Shown one piece after another: positions 30,090 to 42,159 of a stretch of 64,000 nt of DNA. The notes below the pieces were generated by a model. The model ran no database searches, was not told where the DNA came from, and saw only the letters and a program-made list of their open reading frames with translations. Each line of letters starts with the position of its first letter. Within the stretch, counting starts at the first letter, position 1. The stretch spans positions 15,914,501 to 15,978,500 of the forward strand of contig JAVHKY010000054.1 of the NCBI GenBank assembly GCA_035079385.1, in the 5' to 3' direction. The DNA is from Aspidiotus rigidus. Lineage: Eukaryota; Arthropoda; Insecta; Hemiptera; Diaspididae. Position numbers and translations under genes: made by a program.

Positions 30090-30715
30090 CCGATTTCCAC
30101 AACTTCCAACTAACAAACGAATCTTTCTGCTTCACAACAACCAACCACCCACCAAACATATTTGTCTCCGATTCAATACAATACAACCTTTACGTTCAAC
30201 TTCCCCTCCTTAGACTCTCCCTCAAGCTAAAATACGTCTCGACCTCACAGAGAGCCTCAAATCCGACAAAATTGTTTATACATTACACATCAGGAAACTA
30301 TTTCAAGAATGTCCTCACTACACACTTTGCCTCTACAGCGGATCTAAACATCCAATAAAGTAGCCTACGTATACTCGGTCGAGTAGGTCACAACGCATCT
30401 GCAAACGTAGATTCCATATTTACAGGCGAACCTATGATTCACCTACCTCACCCACCTCCTCCAATTACCCCCAAACGGCGAATTCCTTCTTCTTACCAAC
30501 TCTTTTTCTCTCTTCCGTACTATACACTGCACTCCTTTACAGACTCGTACAATTCTAACACAACCATGCAACGCATCCCTTTCACACTTGATAATTTAAA
30601 TTCAATTAACACGCAAATAATTTTCTTATGGATTTCCAGGCATGTTCACCTCTTCAAACATGACGCTGTTGATCAAGCCGCTAAACAAGCTACCTCCTTC
30701 CTCGAATAACTGATG
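30090..30715 (+). pseudogene. Decayed LINE ORF2 fragment (linker and RNase H)
   Basis: Broken frames match the region after the RT domain of I-like LINEs. LLRLSLKLKYVSTSQRASNP (about 30210-30270) resembles the helical linker. HSFTDSY (about 30530) corresponds to FTDGS of RNase H. FLWISRHVHLFKHDAVDQAAK (split near 30625 and 30690) corresponds to the WVPGH...ADKAAK block in the 8991-10028 LINE. The middle of RNase H is deleted and a stop ends the fragment near 30707. The C-rich plus strand is typical of these LINEs. Confidence 0.6.
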
Positions 30716-30940
30716 ATTCCACTATCCTATCTCTATACTATAAAAATCTTTTTATTCAGTAATTATTTGAGAGGAGGGGTAATACTTTGTATTCATAATG
30801 ATGTGTGTAACTATTTTTGATTATAATTGTAGGAAATTCTTGAACCAAGAATATGATTTTCTGAAATACTACAAATACTACAAATAGTTTACGTGTACAA
30901 AAGATTCGCCATTTCTTAACCAACCAATAGATTTATGACG
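30716..30940. other. Non-coding stretch
   Basis: Nothing recognised. Confidence 0.4.
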
Positions 30941-31400
30941 GCGGTATGTGAGCTCCGTTTTAGAATATATATTCCAATCCGAGATCCTTAGATCCGATGC
31001 CCGGAGCTCGGATTATGTGAACCATATATATAGTATTATAAGGACTCCAGCATACAGTAGACGCAATATTAGGTGGGACTCAGATTACGCAAGTTTCTCA
31101 AATATATATCACTGTTTAGTTGGATGGTCAACCATGTAGAGTGCGTTGTTTCAAAGTTTATATATCGAAAGTGGAAAGAAACATGATAGATCTGAGGTCC
31201 AATAATTGACAACATCGCACAGAACTCGGTTTACCGACAAGTGTATGACCAGCAATTTAATATAAATGGTTTGGAGCTCAGTTTACCGACAAGTTTACTT
31301 CAAAAATGTTGTACAAAACGTTTGGAGCTCGGTTTATCGGTGTATACTAAATAATATAAATCAATGCAGTCCTCTTGCATGGAAATATTGAACTCGCGTT
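30941..31400. repeat. GAGCTC-centred degenerate tandem array (locus 1)
   Basis: Repeated GGAGCTC(A/G)G(T/A)TT motifs spaced about 45-60 bp, with AATATATA or TTTACCGACAAG between them (31010, 31217, 31274 and 31322). A related array occurs at 45610-45935. Confidence 0.6.
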
Positions 31401-34399
31401 ACCCTATCGGGTCATCACGCTGGTAGCTTGTAATTTATATTTCATGTTTGTATTTCGTCTTCCCTTTGGAGTAGGTGGCCTATAGGTAAATTATTTTTTT
31501 CTTCGCGAATTGTGTATTTACTTTTCAATTTTTTTTTTTCGATGTAGGATTTAGCAGTACCTTTAGAATTAGAGGGTAGGTAACCTTCTGTAGTCCCTGG
31601 AATATTTTTTTATCTCTGAGCATTCTTCTAGTATTCTTTTTCAATAATTAATTTAGAGGCATGTATAGAAATTTGACTTCTACACATAGAAACGTTTGAG
31701 GAACGTGTAAAATTAGAAGTTATTTTAATTCGAGTGATCCATGATAGTGTTTAAGGTATTGCGAGAGAAATAGTGCAGGTTTGAATGAGAGTATCGGGAC
31801 TGAGCAAATTTGTTCGAGTTAGGATCTATGATTTCGACTCGTCTATGTTTGACTTATTCAGGTCTGACTGTACCATTTATTTATCTTCCTCTTCTTGTAA
31901 ATTTTAGATTTGTAATAGATTCTCAAGTTGTCTTCTTCCTTGTTTTGTGCTAGTTCCTTTCCGGAGTTTTTTGGAGAAATTCTGATACAAAACAATAAAG
32001 GGGTTTCTTAAATGTGCTTGAAGTAAGCTAGATTCTGGCGTCAGTTTCATATTTTGTCAATTTTAATGGACTAGCCGAGTAACATTCACTAATTCAACGA
32101 GGAAAAGAAAACAATTTACAAATGACAAACTGTTGTAATAAGAAGTTGACATTGACGTTATTGAAAAACTTGGAAAAATTTTTATGCAGTAATCACAGTC
32201 ACCTTGGGGTTGAGAAGCTACAATGTAAGTTAGATACTAAACAAAGCCTGCTCATGAATGAATAAAATAACGAAAAAATTCTATAGACGGGGTAAAATAA
32301 GCCGTAGGAATAAAGGATCTAGAAAATTTTTTAACTGTATTTTACCAGTGGCTCGAGCTATGGTGTGGCGGTCCATTCCTCCAAAAAAAAGCTATCTGGC
32401 AGTGCACATCAAATTAATAAAGTCGACATAATGTACGCTCAAAATACTTCACCCACTTGATACGTCATATTCACACAAAATTGGCACTTGGCAGTAAGAA
32501 AAAATTGAAGAAAGCATAGTGCAGATTGCGACATATTAGTACCAAAGCAGAAGGTGTTCAAGAGAAAGGTGGGAGAAGTAATACCAAATTCATGAATATA
32601 ACTCTTCCTCCTGAAAATTCTTTGCCAGGCACCTCACACCTCAATAGCAAATTTGAATGTATGAAATAATCAACATTAAGGTTCAAGGAAGACTTTAACC
32701 AGCTTTCAAGCAACACCTGTCACAGATAAAAGAGTAATATTACACAAACAAGGTAACAAAGGTGTAAGATCGAGAAGTCGATAATTTCAAAGAGAGAGAA
32801 AAAAGAAGAAAAGTTGATTTATGTTGTTTCTGCAATCGAAATACCTTGTAAGTCCAAAATATCAAATTTTGCAAGAGAAAAAAGAATGTTTTCAAAATTT
32901 CCTTCTTTTTTAAGAGTGAAGTGATTATTATGATAATTTGAGGGTAGGTAACCGAGCCCTCTGTAAAATTTTTCGCCAAATTTTGGTTGTAAAAGTTTGA
33001 AAGGACTCACGAGGTTTTGTTGTACCCTGGGTTTCCGTAGTTCTTGAAACACTGCTCTGGGAAAGCCAATAATACACAGACAGCCTATCAAGACACTGCC
33101 GTAAGTCCATTTTCAGAAATTTGACAGGAAACACAAAAAACGATGAATAAAATGGTACTCAATGAATGGAAAATTGCCATAAAAATTAATCCGGACTAAT
33201 TTTTTTGTGCTGGCTGCACTAATTGTCTCATTCGATGCAGAACGCTTTCTACCACCAAACAGCACTAAAATCTTATTCTGGACTGACGGCGGTTTCTTAA
33301 TAGGCAGTCGATACAATATTGATTTACAAGGTGTGATTCAAATTCCTCTATTTTTTCCAATAAAAAACTACATACTTATATAAACCCATTTTTGATATAA
33401 AATTGTCTAACAAGGTAGGTAATTCACTACAGAAACAATGTGTAAAAGGTGATAATCTTTTTCTGTATGCGGTGATACACTAGAAAATGAAGAGACTAAC
33501 TAGAAAATTATGAAAAGTTCACTTTCACAGATTATTGTTTTCTGCAAATCCAAAAGTCACAAAAAATGTACTTGAAATGATGACACAGACAGATGAACCC
33601 GCATTGTTCTCCAATTTTATGACAATCTCCTACTTCCTTTTTGTAAGAAACTCAAATAAATTCACTCATTCACAAAGATTTTACTTTTGACTTGACTATT
33701 AAAAAACTTGTAGTTCGGAGGTGCAGTACTGAATAATTTCTATTTTGAATACTGAGTACACCTACGTGTATGACCTCATCATATCAATACTATACAGAAC
33801 GCGAATTGAACTTGAGCTTTTATAGCTGTATGTAAAATATACCTAATCTTGAAAAAACTTCAAGTTTTGAGCCAAACTATGAGCCCTGTCATATTTTCTT
33901 TTTTGCTATTAAAAATAGTTTATATTGAAGCTAAATTTATTCTTCCAGAGACTGATTTTGAGAATCACTTGGTGGATCCAAAAGATTACAAAAATGAGTA
34001 TAAGGACTGTTGATAAGGAAAAAAGATAATGTTTTGGAAAGGGTTCAAGGTCTGAGCTTTAAGAAATGAGAGAAGCTTTGAACGACTATAGGTTCAGAGC
34101 TCTACAGAAAAATTTTGAGGTGCTAACCCTATCAGTGAAAAGGGATGTGATCCTTATGGAGAAAAAACTACTGTATTTGTGAACTAATTAAGCCATATAG
34201 AAAAATGCAACTAGGAAATTTTGCATCCAGAATTAATAAGAAGAAAAGATTATATAAAAAAGGAGAATATTTTCTACAAGCTAAAAGTAAAGCCCATGAT
34301 TTACATCTCTCTTAGTACAGTGAGCCTCATAACATCAAAGGTCTTTGCTTGCATCGTATGTTGGACTCACTCGCGATGACTAGTACATTTTGTGATATA
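31401..34399. other. AT-rich stretch without an identified gene
   Basis: No domain is recognised on either strand. AATAAA at 31990 is an isolated poly(A)-like signal. On the minus strand 33180-33316 has somewhat coding-like composition (KPPSVQNKILVLFGG), but it is short, has no partner exons that I can join, and resembles nothing known to me. Confidence 0.4.
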
Positions 34400-34721
34400 G
34401 TGGCTGTTCTCTGCTTGACTTTGAATTAAATTTGAACTTCTACATACAGTATTATTACAAAAGTATATTGTTGGAGCTGTAGCTCTTAGAATCCTACTTG
34501 CAGAGCGCAAAAGTATGGTAAGAACGTGTAGGGTTATTCTTATTGACAAGACTCTCTAATATTCAGGATAGTTTGAGTTCGCGTTTCTTTCCAGTTCTCA
34601 AATAATGATATGAAATAGGATACGTGCACAAGAAGGATTTTTATAAAGCTCAGGATGAAATATTCTATCCTTTTTGGGGTACTTGCTTCGGCAAGCCAAG
34701 TGCCTATGCATCCGCAGGTCT
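34400..34721 (+). repeat. Dispersed repeat of about 250-300 bp, copy 1
   Basis: Aligns with 43393-43663 (+) and with the reverse complement of 44862-45150. Shared blocks: AATTTGAACTTCTA, AGTATTATTACAAAA, TAATATTCAGGATAGTT, TACGTGC(A/T)CAA and, for two copies, TATGCATCCGCAGGT. Confidence 0.75.
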
Positions 34722-34775
34722 GAAAGAGTCCATTTTTACGCCCCCTCCTCCTTTTGGGGGAGAGGGTTTGGAGAT

Positions 34776-34808
34776 ATCGGCACAAATTTGTACTTTATTT
34801 GTGCCGAT
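34776..34808. other. Perfect 12-bp hairpin
   Basis: ATCGGCACAAAT ... ATTTGTGCCGAT with a 9-base loop. It lies beside CCTTTTGGGGG-type foldback sequence. Function unknown. Confidence 0.5.
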
Positions 34809-35325
34809 TGTGCTTTCCAGACTTGGAATTTGTGCCACATTCTTGGGCCCTGTACCAGCCTCAAAAACAAATTGGGGGAGGACAAAGATTTTTTCTTGAC
34901 CATGGAGTAATTTTGTAATGTAGTGCTTTAGAGCCTATTGCCGGCTTCTGAATAAACTGAAATGAGCGCGCCTTTCCAAAGTTGTACTGCAGCAATTGTA
35001 ATGTGAACGAGTAGCATAGTATGAAATTTAAAAGTGGTATCTGAAAATTTATAATATTTTTAAATGTTCTAGTCAAACAATCAATTTCACACAATAATCT
35101 CCTATTTTAAATTTAACTATTTGGAGACAGGCCACTATTCCAGTCAAAGACCACATTTGAATTCAGAACAGATGGAAATATAACAGATCAGAGAGCATGA
35201 CTATACAATCGATACAGTAGAGAGCCTGGGAAACTAACTACCTATTTTCTTTGACTCAATTGTAAAATTCAATTGCAATTTTGCTACAGGAGAAGGAGAA
35301 ATGAGCTTCACTCTAAGGGTGTGCT
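34809..35325. other. Non-coding stretch
   Basis: Nothing recognised. Confidence 0.4.
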
Positions 35326-36045
35326 TAATGAACAAATGGTGACTTCCTGAGATAGTGAAAGATGATCAATGTATATTTCTGTGCGCCAGAAATTTTTGAT
35401 TAAAGTTGCATCCGGAATTGCAGTGGAAATTTCACCCAATGTTCATTGCTGTAGGAAAGTAGTCGCTGGGGGAAGTCTTTAGAACTTTAGAGACATTGAA
35501 ATTGAATATTATAAGAGTGTACAATGAACCAGGTATTACTTCCTCGGATTTTCAAGATTGATAAATAAATATCTTCTAGCATCAACGAGTAATATTATTA
35601 TTGAACATTCCATCTGGAATTGCAGTGGAAATTTGACCTGTATTCACAACCAGAGAGAAAATATATTTGTAGTAGCTTTGTAGAACTTGGCAGACATGGG
35701 GGGAAGCACGTTATAAAAGTGCACAATGGATCGCACCAGGTATTACTCTTTCAGATATGTATTAAAGAATGATGAAGATATATTTCTGATGCCCTGGGAT
35801 TTTTCGATAAAAGTTGCATCCGGAATTGCATTGGAAATTTGACATACATTCACACCCGGAGAGAAAATTATCTTTGTGGTAGCTTTGTACAACTTGGGAA
35901 GCCGTGGGAGGCATATCATACGAGTGCACAATGGACCAGGTATTACTTTCTCAGATTTTGATGAATGACAAATGAATATCTTATACCTTCGACGAATAAT
36001 TAATATTATTGTTGGAAGTTTCATCTGGAATTGTATGGGAAAATG
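35326..36045. repeat. About 204-bp tandem repeat arranged as dimers
   Basis: The anchor (T)C(C/T)GGAATTG recurs at about 35411, 35613, 35819 and 36022 (202, 206 and 203 bp). Units 1 and 3 share GTTGCATCCGGAATTGCA; units 2 and 4 share an ATATTATT(A/G)TTG...CATCTGGAATTG start. The basic higher-order unit is therefore about 408 bp. Each unit also has an ACCAGGTATTAC segment. Confidence 0.75.
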
Positions 36046-36579
36046 GATTTATATTAACTTCTGCAAGGATTCATGACCAAAACCCGATTGCACGAACGTC
36101 GAAAAACAAATCATCATGTGGTGTAAAACATTCATAGCCAGATATTCTGCTAAAAAGAATCAAGTAACATTAGTCAAGAATCATGATCAATATTCATTCG
36201 CACAATGACCAAAATATGAACAGGAGATCATGATGGGGAAAAAACTACTGTGAAGTACTAGGAGCTAAATTACAAAGTTGAATTTGTTCATCAAAACCAG
36301 GATAAAAATGAGGAAGTTATGATTGTTTGAAAATTTTTCTATGACAAATAATAGGTGCATAGTAATCATTCAGAAATACAGTTATCATCCAAAGAGAATG
36401 GAGGGTGGATTGTGGAATAGAATGAGCAGCTCGAATGATTGGAAATGGAAATGATATTGGAACCAGCTACGAGGTGTATCGAGCCGAATTGTTTCTATAA
36501 GTACAGCAAACGCGAAATGGTACCCAAAAATTTCTAAATCCAAAAGCAAAAAGTGAAACCAGTTTTTTTTTGAAATATT
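36046..36579. other. Non-coding stretch
   Basis: Nothing recognised. Confidence 0.4.
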
Positions 36580-36965
36580 GGTTGTATGGTACATTTTGAT
36601 CCATGTTATGATAGAAACTTCTAGGTATTGCGGCATTCTTGATGATTAGCTGAGGTATGCTTTCTACCCTGGTGAATTTGCTGCAGCGTGACCAGTCTAG
36701 CCCTTTTGATGGTACATAATTTACCCCAACGTTCAAATAAATTTAACATTGCGTTAAGTGGGTGTCATGTTTGAGAAGAAATACATTATGTAAATGGAAT
36801 TTAGCTCCAATTCTGATAGAATTTGGGTCCCAACTGAGTTTCACAATTGAGTACACTGATTTGCTGATTGTATGGTCCTTCGAACCATATTGTGATGGAA
36901 ACTCCTATTTTGGTATTCTTTACTGCACTATGTTTCCTTTTCTGGTGAATTTGATGGGAAATGTT
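36580..36965. repeat. Two direct units about 280 bp apart
   Basis: 36580-36684 and 36862-36960 share GATTGTATGGT-type starts, a TGTGATGGAAACT(T/C)CTA segment and CTGGTGAATTTG(C/A)TG ends. Diverged; no gene. Confidence 0.5.
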
Positions 36966-37429
36966 ATTTCTGGCAATCTGTTGTACTGATTTGATATCTA
37001 TGAAGATTAATGGCAAATTATTTTACAAAATTTGGCGATCTGGGATGGAATGAAACTGATCTTAAGATGGAGATGAAGCTGAACCAATTAGTATATTATG
37101 AATGAATTGTACTGATTGGAAAAATATGGAACTCAACTGGTTCATAGATGATGATGGAAAGAAACTGAAATGTATTGGTTTTGGAGCGGATGTGTATTGA
37201 GAGGAAATGTTGGATAAACTGGCAACTCCTTTGCGGAGCGAGAAAAAATAGAACTCTGTGTAGTCTCCAAGCCGCACCAGAGGTGTGATCGAGAGGTCCT
37301 TAGTGAATGAATTGGTTTAAGGATCTGATCGATCCTGATGTTATGAATGATGCACTTGTACTTGTGGGTGATGATAGCAAAGTCCAAACAAGCATTCCAA
37401 GCAGAGAATTGCAAAGATACGTGGGCGAT

Positions 37430-38877
37430 TGGATGCTGATCTGATATACCAGGCAGATGAACTTGGGTTTGAAACTGAGTCCTTGATGGGAGGCTTTGGT
37501 CAGGCCTCTCAACAAGTAAAGACCAAACAAACCAAAGGTTCCCATGATCACACTGCTCAACTACTGAAGAGAACTAGATTGGATGATACCACCAGAATAG
37601 AATCACTGGCAATGAAGATGAAACAACGAGATGAACTGATTGATTTATTGCTGAATGGAAGACGCACTGCACCAGCACTACAGTATTACTTACAATGGAA
37701 TATTACACCAATTGGAGAATGTACTTGGGTCTGAACTTGAAGAACAATGATCAGTGGTTACATTCCCTGAATCAACTCAACAAAATATTCTGTTAGATGG
37801 ACGTCACTACTACCTCTTGCAGATTTGGTAGTAAAATTGGCACAAAAGTTTAGCTAAATACTCAAATTTGGAAGAATGGGGAAAATTGCTGTTGAAAATG
37901 TTCTCAGAAATATGTAATCCAGGGACAGAAAATGAAATGAGTCATGTGGAACATACTTTATTGATGAGCAAACATCCCTGAAACCTTGCCAACTATCTTC
38001 ATAGCAAGAAATGGACCATATATTGGAAAGAATAACTGATTGAATAATGTAACAGCAATTTGAGCAAGAAGTTTACTTTTCATCACCCCTGAAGATTTGC
38101 CCCATGAAAGCCAGAAACTCTGATTGCAAGAAGAAAGCAGTTAATCAAGAGACTCACAGAGAAGAGTGTAAGAACACATGAAACCTGGTCATGTAAGCAA
38201 GATCTTGACAAACATCACTACAAAATGGAGAACAAGCTGAAGACAAAGAGAAAGCACAGTTTGATTGGAGAAAGAACTAGTACTCTATGTTCAAGGCGTA
38301 ACCAAAGGAAGGACTACATCAGGAGAAGATACTACAAAAAGTGAGTTCTCTAAAGCCATCAACCAAGAAATCAAGAATTACGAGGACAAGGATAGATTTA
38401 AGAAGCTAGAAATGATTGAAGCAGAATAGCAGACTACCCCAAGAAGAAAGCTCAATATTATACCAAATGCCAAAGGTCAGACCACAGACTTGGGGAATAT
38501 AAAATATGGTATTCTGGTGATAGCATACATAGATTGTGGATGTGAAGACTATGAGTTGAAAAGAAGACATCTTTGAAATTGTTGATGATGAGATGCAAGA
38601 TGAAGATATTATCATTGAATACAACTTACTTGATTAAGCGGATATGAATGCTGTTATAGGATGGTGGTCCTCCAAGACTCCAACAGATGGAATTTCAAAG
38701 CTGACAGCAGTAAGAAAACATGTTGGAGCACAGACAATGCAGAAATTTCAACCAGATCATTCAAGTCGTGCAAAGTATAAGATGAGGCAGATGATGCAAC
38801 ATCCTTGGGAGGAAGAATGTGTGGACCAGAAAGGTACATACCTCAATTCATTGTATTCTCCAATGACCATATATTTT
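37430..38877 (+). pseudogene. Decayed E1-related Gypsy, gag and early pol part
   Basis: 37430-37735 encodes a stretch that aligns with E1 Gag: RTRLDDT with RARLDST, then ELIDLLLNGRR with QLIDLLLNEKR. Beyond it, stops and frameshifts accumulate, and only short blocks can be matched up to the segment equivalent to E1 3891-3950, where the DNA transposon at 38878 interrupts it. An old relative of E1, not a recent copy. Confidence 0.7.
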
Positions 38878-39138
38878 TCGTAGGCGATTTGGAAAATTTC
38901 GCCGTTTACAATCTGCCTTAGGCTGAATGTAAACTGCCGGCAGTATTAAAAAATGATTGAAAATTGTCCAGTCCGCCTGATTTATTTTAGGCAGATTATA
39001 ATCTGTCCGAGATCTGTTAGGCAGTTTGTGAAATGTACTTTACACAGTTCAATTAGCCTAACTTTCTTCCGGCTCATTGCAAAGAGACTACGTGTACGCA
39101 GGCAGTTTGAAAAAGAGAACGATATACAAATTATTATG
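38878..39138 (+). repeat. Left inverted terminal repeat
   Basis: Pairs with 39731-39991. It contains a plus-strand mirror of the start of the internal ORF (SISLTFFRLIAKRLRVR). Confidence 0.85.
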
Positions 39139-39291
39139 ATCGAAGAAGCGTTTCTCGAGTTAAAAATATCAAGAGGTTTTAAACTAAAATATTATGTACA
39201 ATGTCATGTACTGTATTATATAGGGAGACTAGAAAAGAATATCGAAAAAAAAAAAAAATAGTAAAGGGAGGTACACGGGACGTAAACCACT

Positions 39292-39841
39292 TTATTCTTT
39301 ATTTCCACGCGGAATACTTTTGTGGCATCTCGAGTTGCACAGTTCAAGAGCTTTGAAGCAAACGCATCTCGTTGTGCTGCATTGAAGCACCGCAGTTGCA
39401 GCTTGCGTATCCCTGTCCGCCAAATTTCAACTCCATGGAAACTGCTTCTCGTAGAGAAATCACTTTGTCTCGCACATCACCTTGGAATGCCGTGCCAGAA
39501 ACACCGAAGTCGTTAAGGGAGTACCAGTTTTCCAAAGCTCCATTTTTCGTGTTCACCTGGTACACATTATTTTCAATTTTCAAAATTCTTCCTATTATAT
39601 TTTGAGGGTCCAGCGGCCCGCGATCGACATTCGAAACGTTCAGGAAAATTGAATCGCCAACTTCTGCGCGGTTGCAGTTCCTCTTAGCATTTTCCACCAT
39701 TTGATCAGCAGCCCGTTTCTGCCCTCTGCGCATAATAATTTGTGTATCGTTCTCTTTTTCAAACTGCCTGCGTACACGTAGTCTCTTTGCAATGAGCCGG
39801 AAGAAAGTTAGGCTTATTGAACTGTATAAAGTACATTTCAC
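39292..39841 (-). pseudogene. KRBA2-like C-terminal domain ORF in the TIR transposon (one frameshift)
   Basis: Reads from within the right inverted repeat into the element. The first about 36 residues are TIR-encoded. Then come EVGDSIFLNVSNVDRGPLD and a KIENNVYQVNTKNG segment, which parallel the GQNVVIRVPDVDRG region at 11035-11100 and the small beta-rich module of KRBA2/SCAND3-type integrase relatives. The 165-codon frame stops at 39344. A shift of frame near 39385 instead continues into a Cys-rich tail, with ELCNSRCHKS, to a stop at 39292; AATAAA signals follow on this strand (39298-39303 and 39291-39296). The DDE integrase core is absent. Nearly intact, so fairly recent. Function of the domain unknown. 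Confidence 0.65.
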
Positions 39842-39991
39842 AAACTGCCCGATAGAGCTCGGGCAGATTATAATCTGCCTAAAATAAATCAGGCGGACTG
39901 GACAATTTTCAATCAGTTTTTAATACTGCCGGCAGTTTACATTCAGCCTAAGGCAGATTGTAAACGGCGGAATTTTCCAAATCGCCTACGA
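39731..39991 (-). repeat. Right inverted terminal repeat
   Basis: Reverse complement of 38878-39138 with few changes. The minus-strand ORF starts inside it. Confidence 0.85.
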
Positions 39992-42070
39992 CATATACAT
40001 ATCGTGAATAATATATCAGATAAACAAGTAACCATCAGAAGAAATCAAACATTAGCTCAAGGTATAAAAGCAAAGTTTGCTCCAGACATTGAAAAAGAAG
40101 AGAACAAGAATTCCCAACTTTCAAGATGGAGGACCTGAAGGAACTGATGGATAGAAAAAAAAAAAAGAAGTTGGTAAAAAACTTTAATAGTTGACCAATG
40201 AATTCCGAAATGGTTTGCAAAAAATTGGTCAAAAGAGGCAATTAATACAAAGTTGGATCAACGTAATTAACAGATTTCAAACTACAGATCATACTGCTTG
40301 TCATTTACTGAAAGGGATTTTGTCAAACAACATCTAGAGGAGCGGAAAGAATATGGGTCAGTCAGAGAATTGAACCCCCTATAAATAATGTCCAACTTTA
40401 TTAGTCAAGAAGAAAAATGATGAACTATGTATGTGCCGTGATTTAAGGAAGTTAAATACAAACAAAGCTGTTAAAGACCAATATCTATTACCTCAAATAG
40501 ATGATCTACTGGACCAACTAGTATGAGCAATCAAATATATCTTATTTGATTTAGCATGGGGCTATTTTCAAATCGGAATTGAAACCAAGTCCGCAGAGAA
40601 GACAGGATTTGTTATACTAGAGGGATACTATGAATGGCTTTGCATGTCATTTGGATTGAGTAATGGAAATGTTGTGTTTCATCAAGCAATGCATACTATA
40701 TTAAACTCAATAATAGAAACGGGGGTATTTGCCTATCTTGTCATACTGACAACATCCAAAATCACCGGGCAAGGATTACAACAATTGTAATGCATATTCT
40801 AAGTATTATAAGGAGCTGTATTAACCACCAGACTTGATGAATGACAAATTCTAAGATAAAAGCTGACATTTCTGGGAGATAAGCTGATATCTGAAATATG
40901 AAGAAAAGAAGGAAAGTTGCAGACAGACAACGGAAATATTGAAGAAGTGAACAAGTTTCCATGACCTACCAATGTACATGAAGTAAAACAATTTGTTGGA
41001 TTACTCAGGTACTTTCAAAAATATATCAAGAACTTTGGACTAATTGCTGCACTACTAACCAAGAAGACAACAGAATTTCAATAGAGCGAGATACAAGAGA
41101 ACGCATTTATCGGATTAAAATAGGAATCAGCAGAACAACCAATGTTGGCAAATTTTAACCCAGCAGATCAACGCCTGCAGTAATAGCATAGGAGTAATTC
41201 TTATGCAGAGATAGCCAGAGAAGACATTAAAATCAATCATCTACTTTAGTCAATAAACAACCAAAGATAAAAACTATTCCTACAAACTTGAAACACTGGC
41301 AATTGTCAGAGCACTACAACAATTCAGAGTTTATCTCCAGGGAAAACCATTCAAAGTAATAACAGATTGAAGCGCCCTAAGCTATACATTAACCAAAAAG
41401 GACTTGAACACAAGGATTGCCAGATGGTGGCTACTCATACAAGAATTTGTTATGAAAATTGAATACCGACCTGGTACAGTCATGTGACATGTGGACTCAC
41501 TCAGCAGAAATTCAACAGAAACCAAAAAAGAAACACAAACAAATAGTCGTACTCGGTGCAAAAATGGAGTTAGAAGAGAAGGATTGGGTCAATGTAGCAC
41601 AGCAACAAGACAAAAGATATCAAGAAATATTGGCCGCACTCCAAGCAAAACAACCAGATGCACAGGAAAAAGAAATCAAGCGAGACTTTATCATCATGAA
41701 TGACCAGTAATATTAAAAAACAGAACAAGGACTATGTTGGATAGTTCCCAGGAGCAACTGCAGCCAAATATTAAGAATTTAACATGATGACGCAGGACAT
41801 CCAGGTGGAACGAAGACAGAAGACCTTATCAAAGAAAGATTCTGGTTTCCAAAATTGAGAAAATATACCCAAGACTAGTGTCATGCTTGGCTAGACTTTT
41901 TAAATGTCAAACCAAACCGCGGATTATCTATAGTGGAGTACTATACCAAATTCCACACCAAGAGCAGCTGAAAAGATTGAAAGAATCAATGCAGTGGTAC
42001 TTTGAAAGTTGATTTCATTACTACTGAAAGGAAGCAAGTGGGGCAAATATTTGGATCAAATTTTTTTTGT
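39992..42070 (+). pseudogene. Decayed E1-related Gypsy, pol part
   Basis: Fragments in order match E1 Pol. RT: DFVKQHLEE (40320), DLAWGYFQI (40550) and SFGLSNG (40650). RNase H: an RVYLQGK segment (41330), and ARWWLLIQEF then EYRPGT (41425-41475). Integrase zinc finger: HDDAGHPG (41783) and KTEDLIKERFWFPKLRKY (about 41818-41870). A late piece is equivalent to E1 6250-6345 (41950-42060). Stops and indels are throughout. The integrase zinc finger keeps both His residues, whereas E1 has Arg at the first. The 3' end, ORF3 and LTR are missing; LINE sequence follows. Confidence 0.8.
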
Positions 42071-42159
42071 TGGAGTTTACTATATAACTTAAGAAATTGG
42101 GATTGTAATTTGCATTAGAAGACACAGAGGTGAATAGCTAGTAGTTTGGAGATAAGAAT

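Larger units (their letters stand above)
38878..39991 (-). mobile_element. DNA transposon with 261-bp terminal inverted repeats
   Basis: 38878-39138 and 39731-39991 are inverted copies of 261 bp with only scattered differences, beginning TCGTAGGCGATTTGGAAAAT. The 1.1-kb element lies inside the decayed Gypsy. CATATA occurs at both flanks but four Ts separate it from the left end, so the target duplication is unresolved. The arms repeat GGCAG and CTGCC motifs. It carries one minus-strand ORF for a C-terminal integrase-associated domain and no catalytic core, so it is probably non-autonomous. Confidence 0.85.

Noticed and set aside
33113..33316. Possible minus-strand exon
   Set aside because: Short coding-like stretch only; no partner exons or domain could be identified.
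35326..36045. CRISPR-like array
   Set aside because: Units are long, diverged and contiguous with no short constant repeats and unique spacers, and the DNA is eukaryotic.
38868..39998. CATATA as the target duplication of the TIR transposon
   Set aside because: On the left it is separated from the TIR start by four Ts, so it is not directly adjacent.
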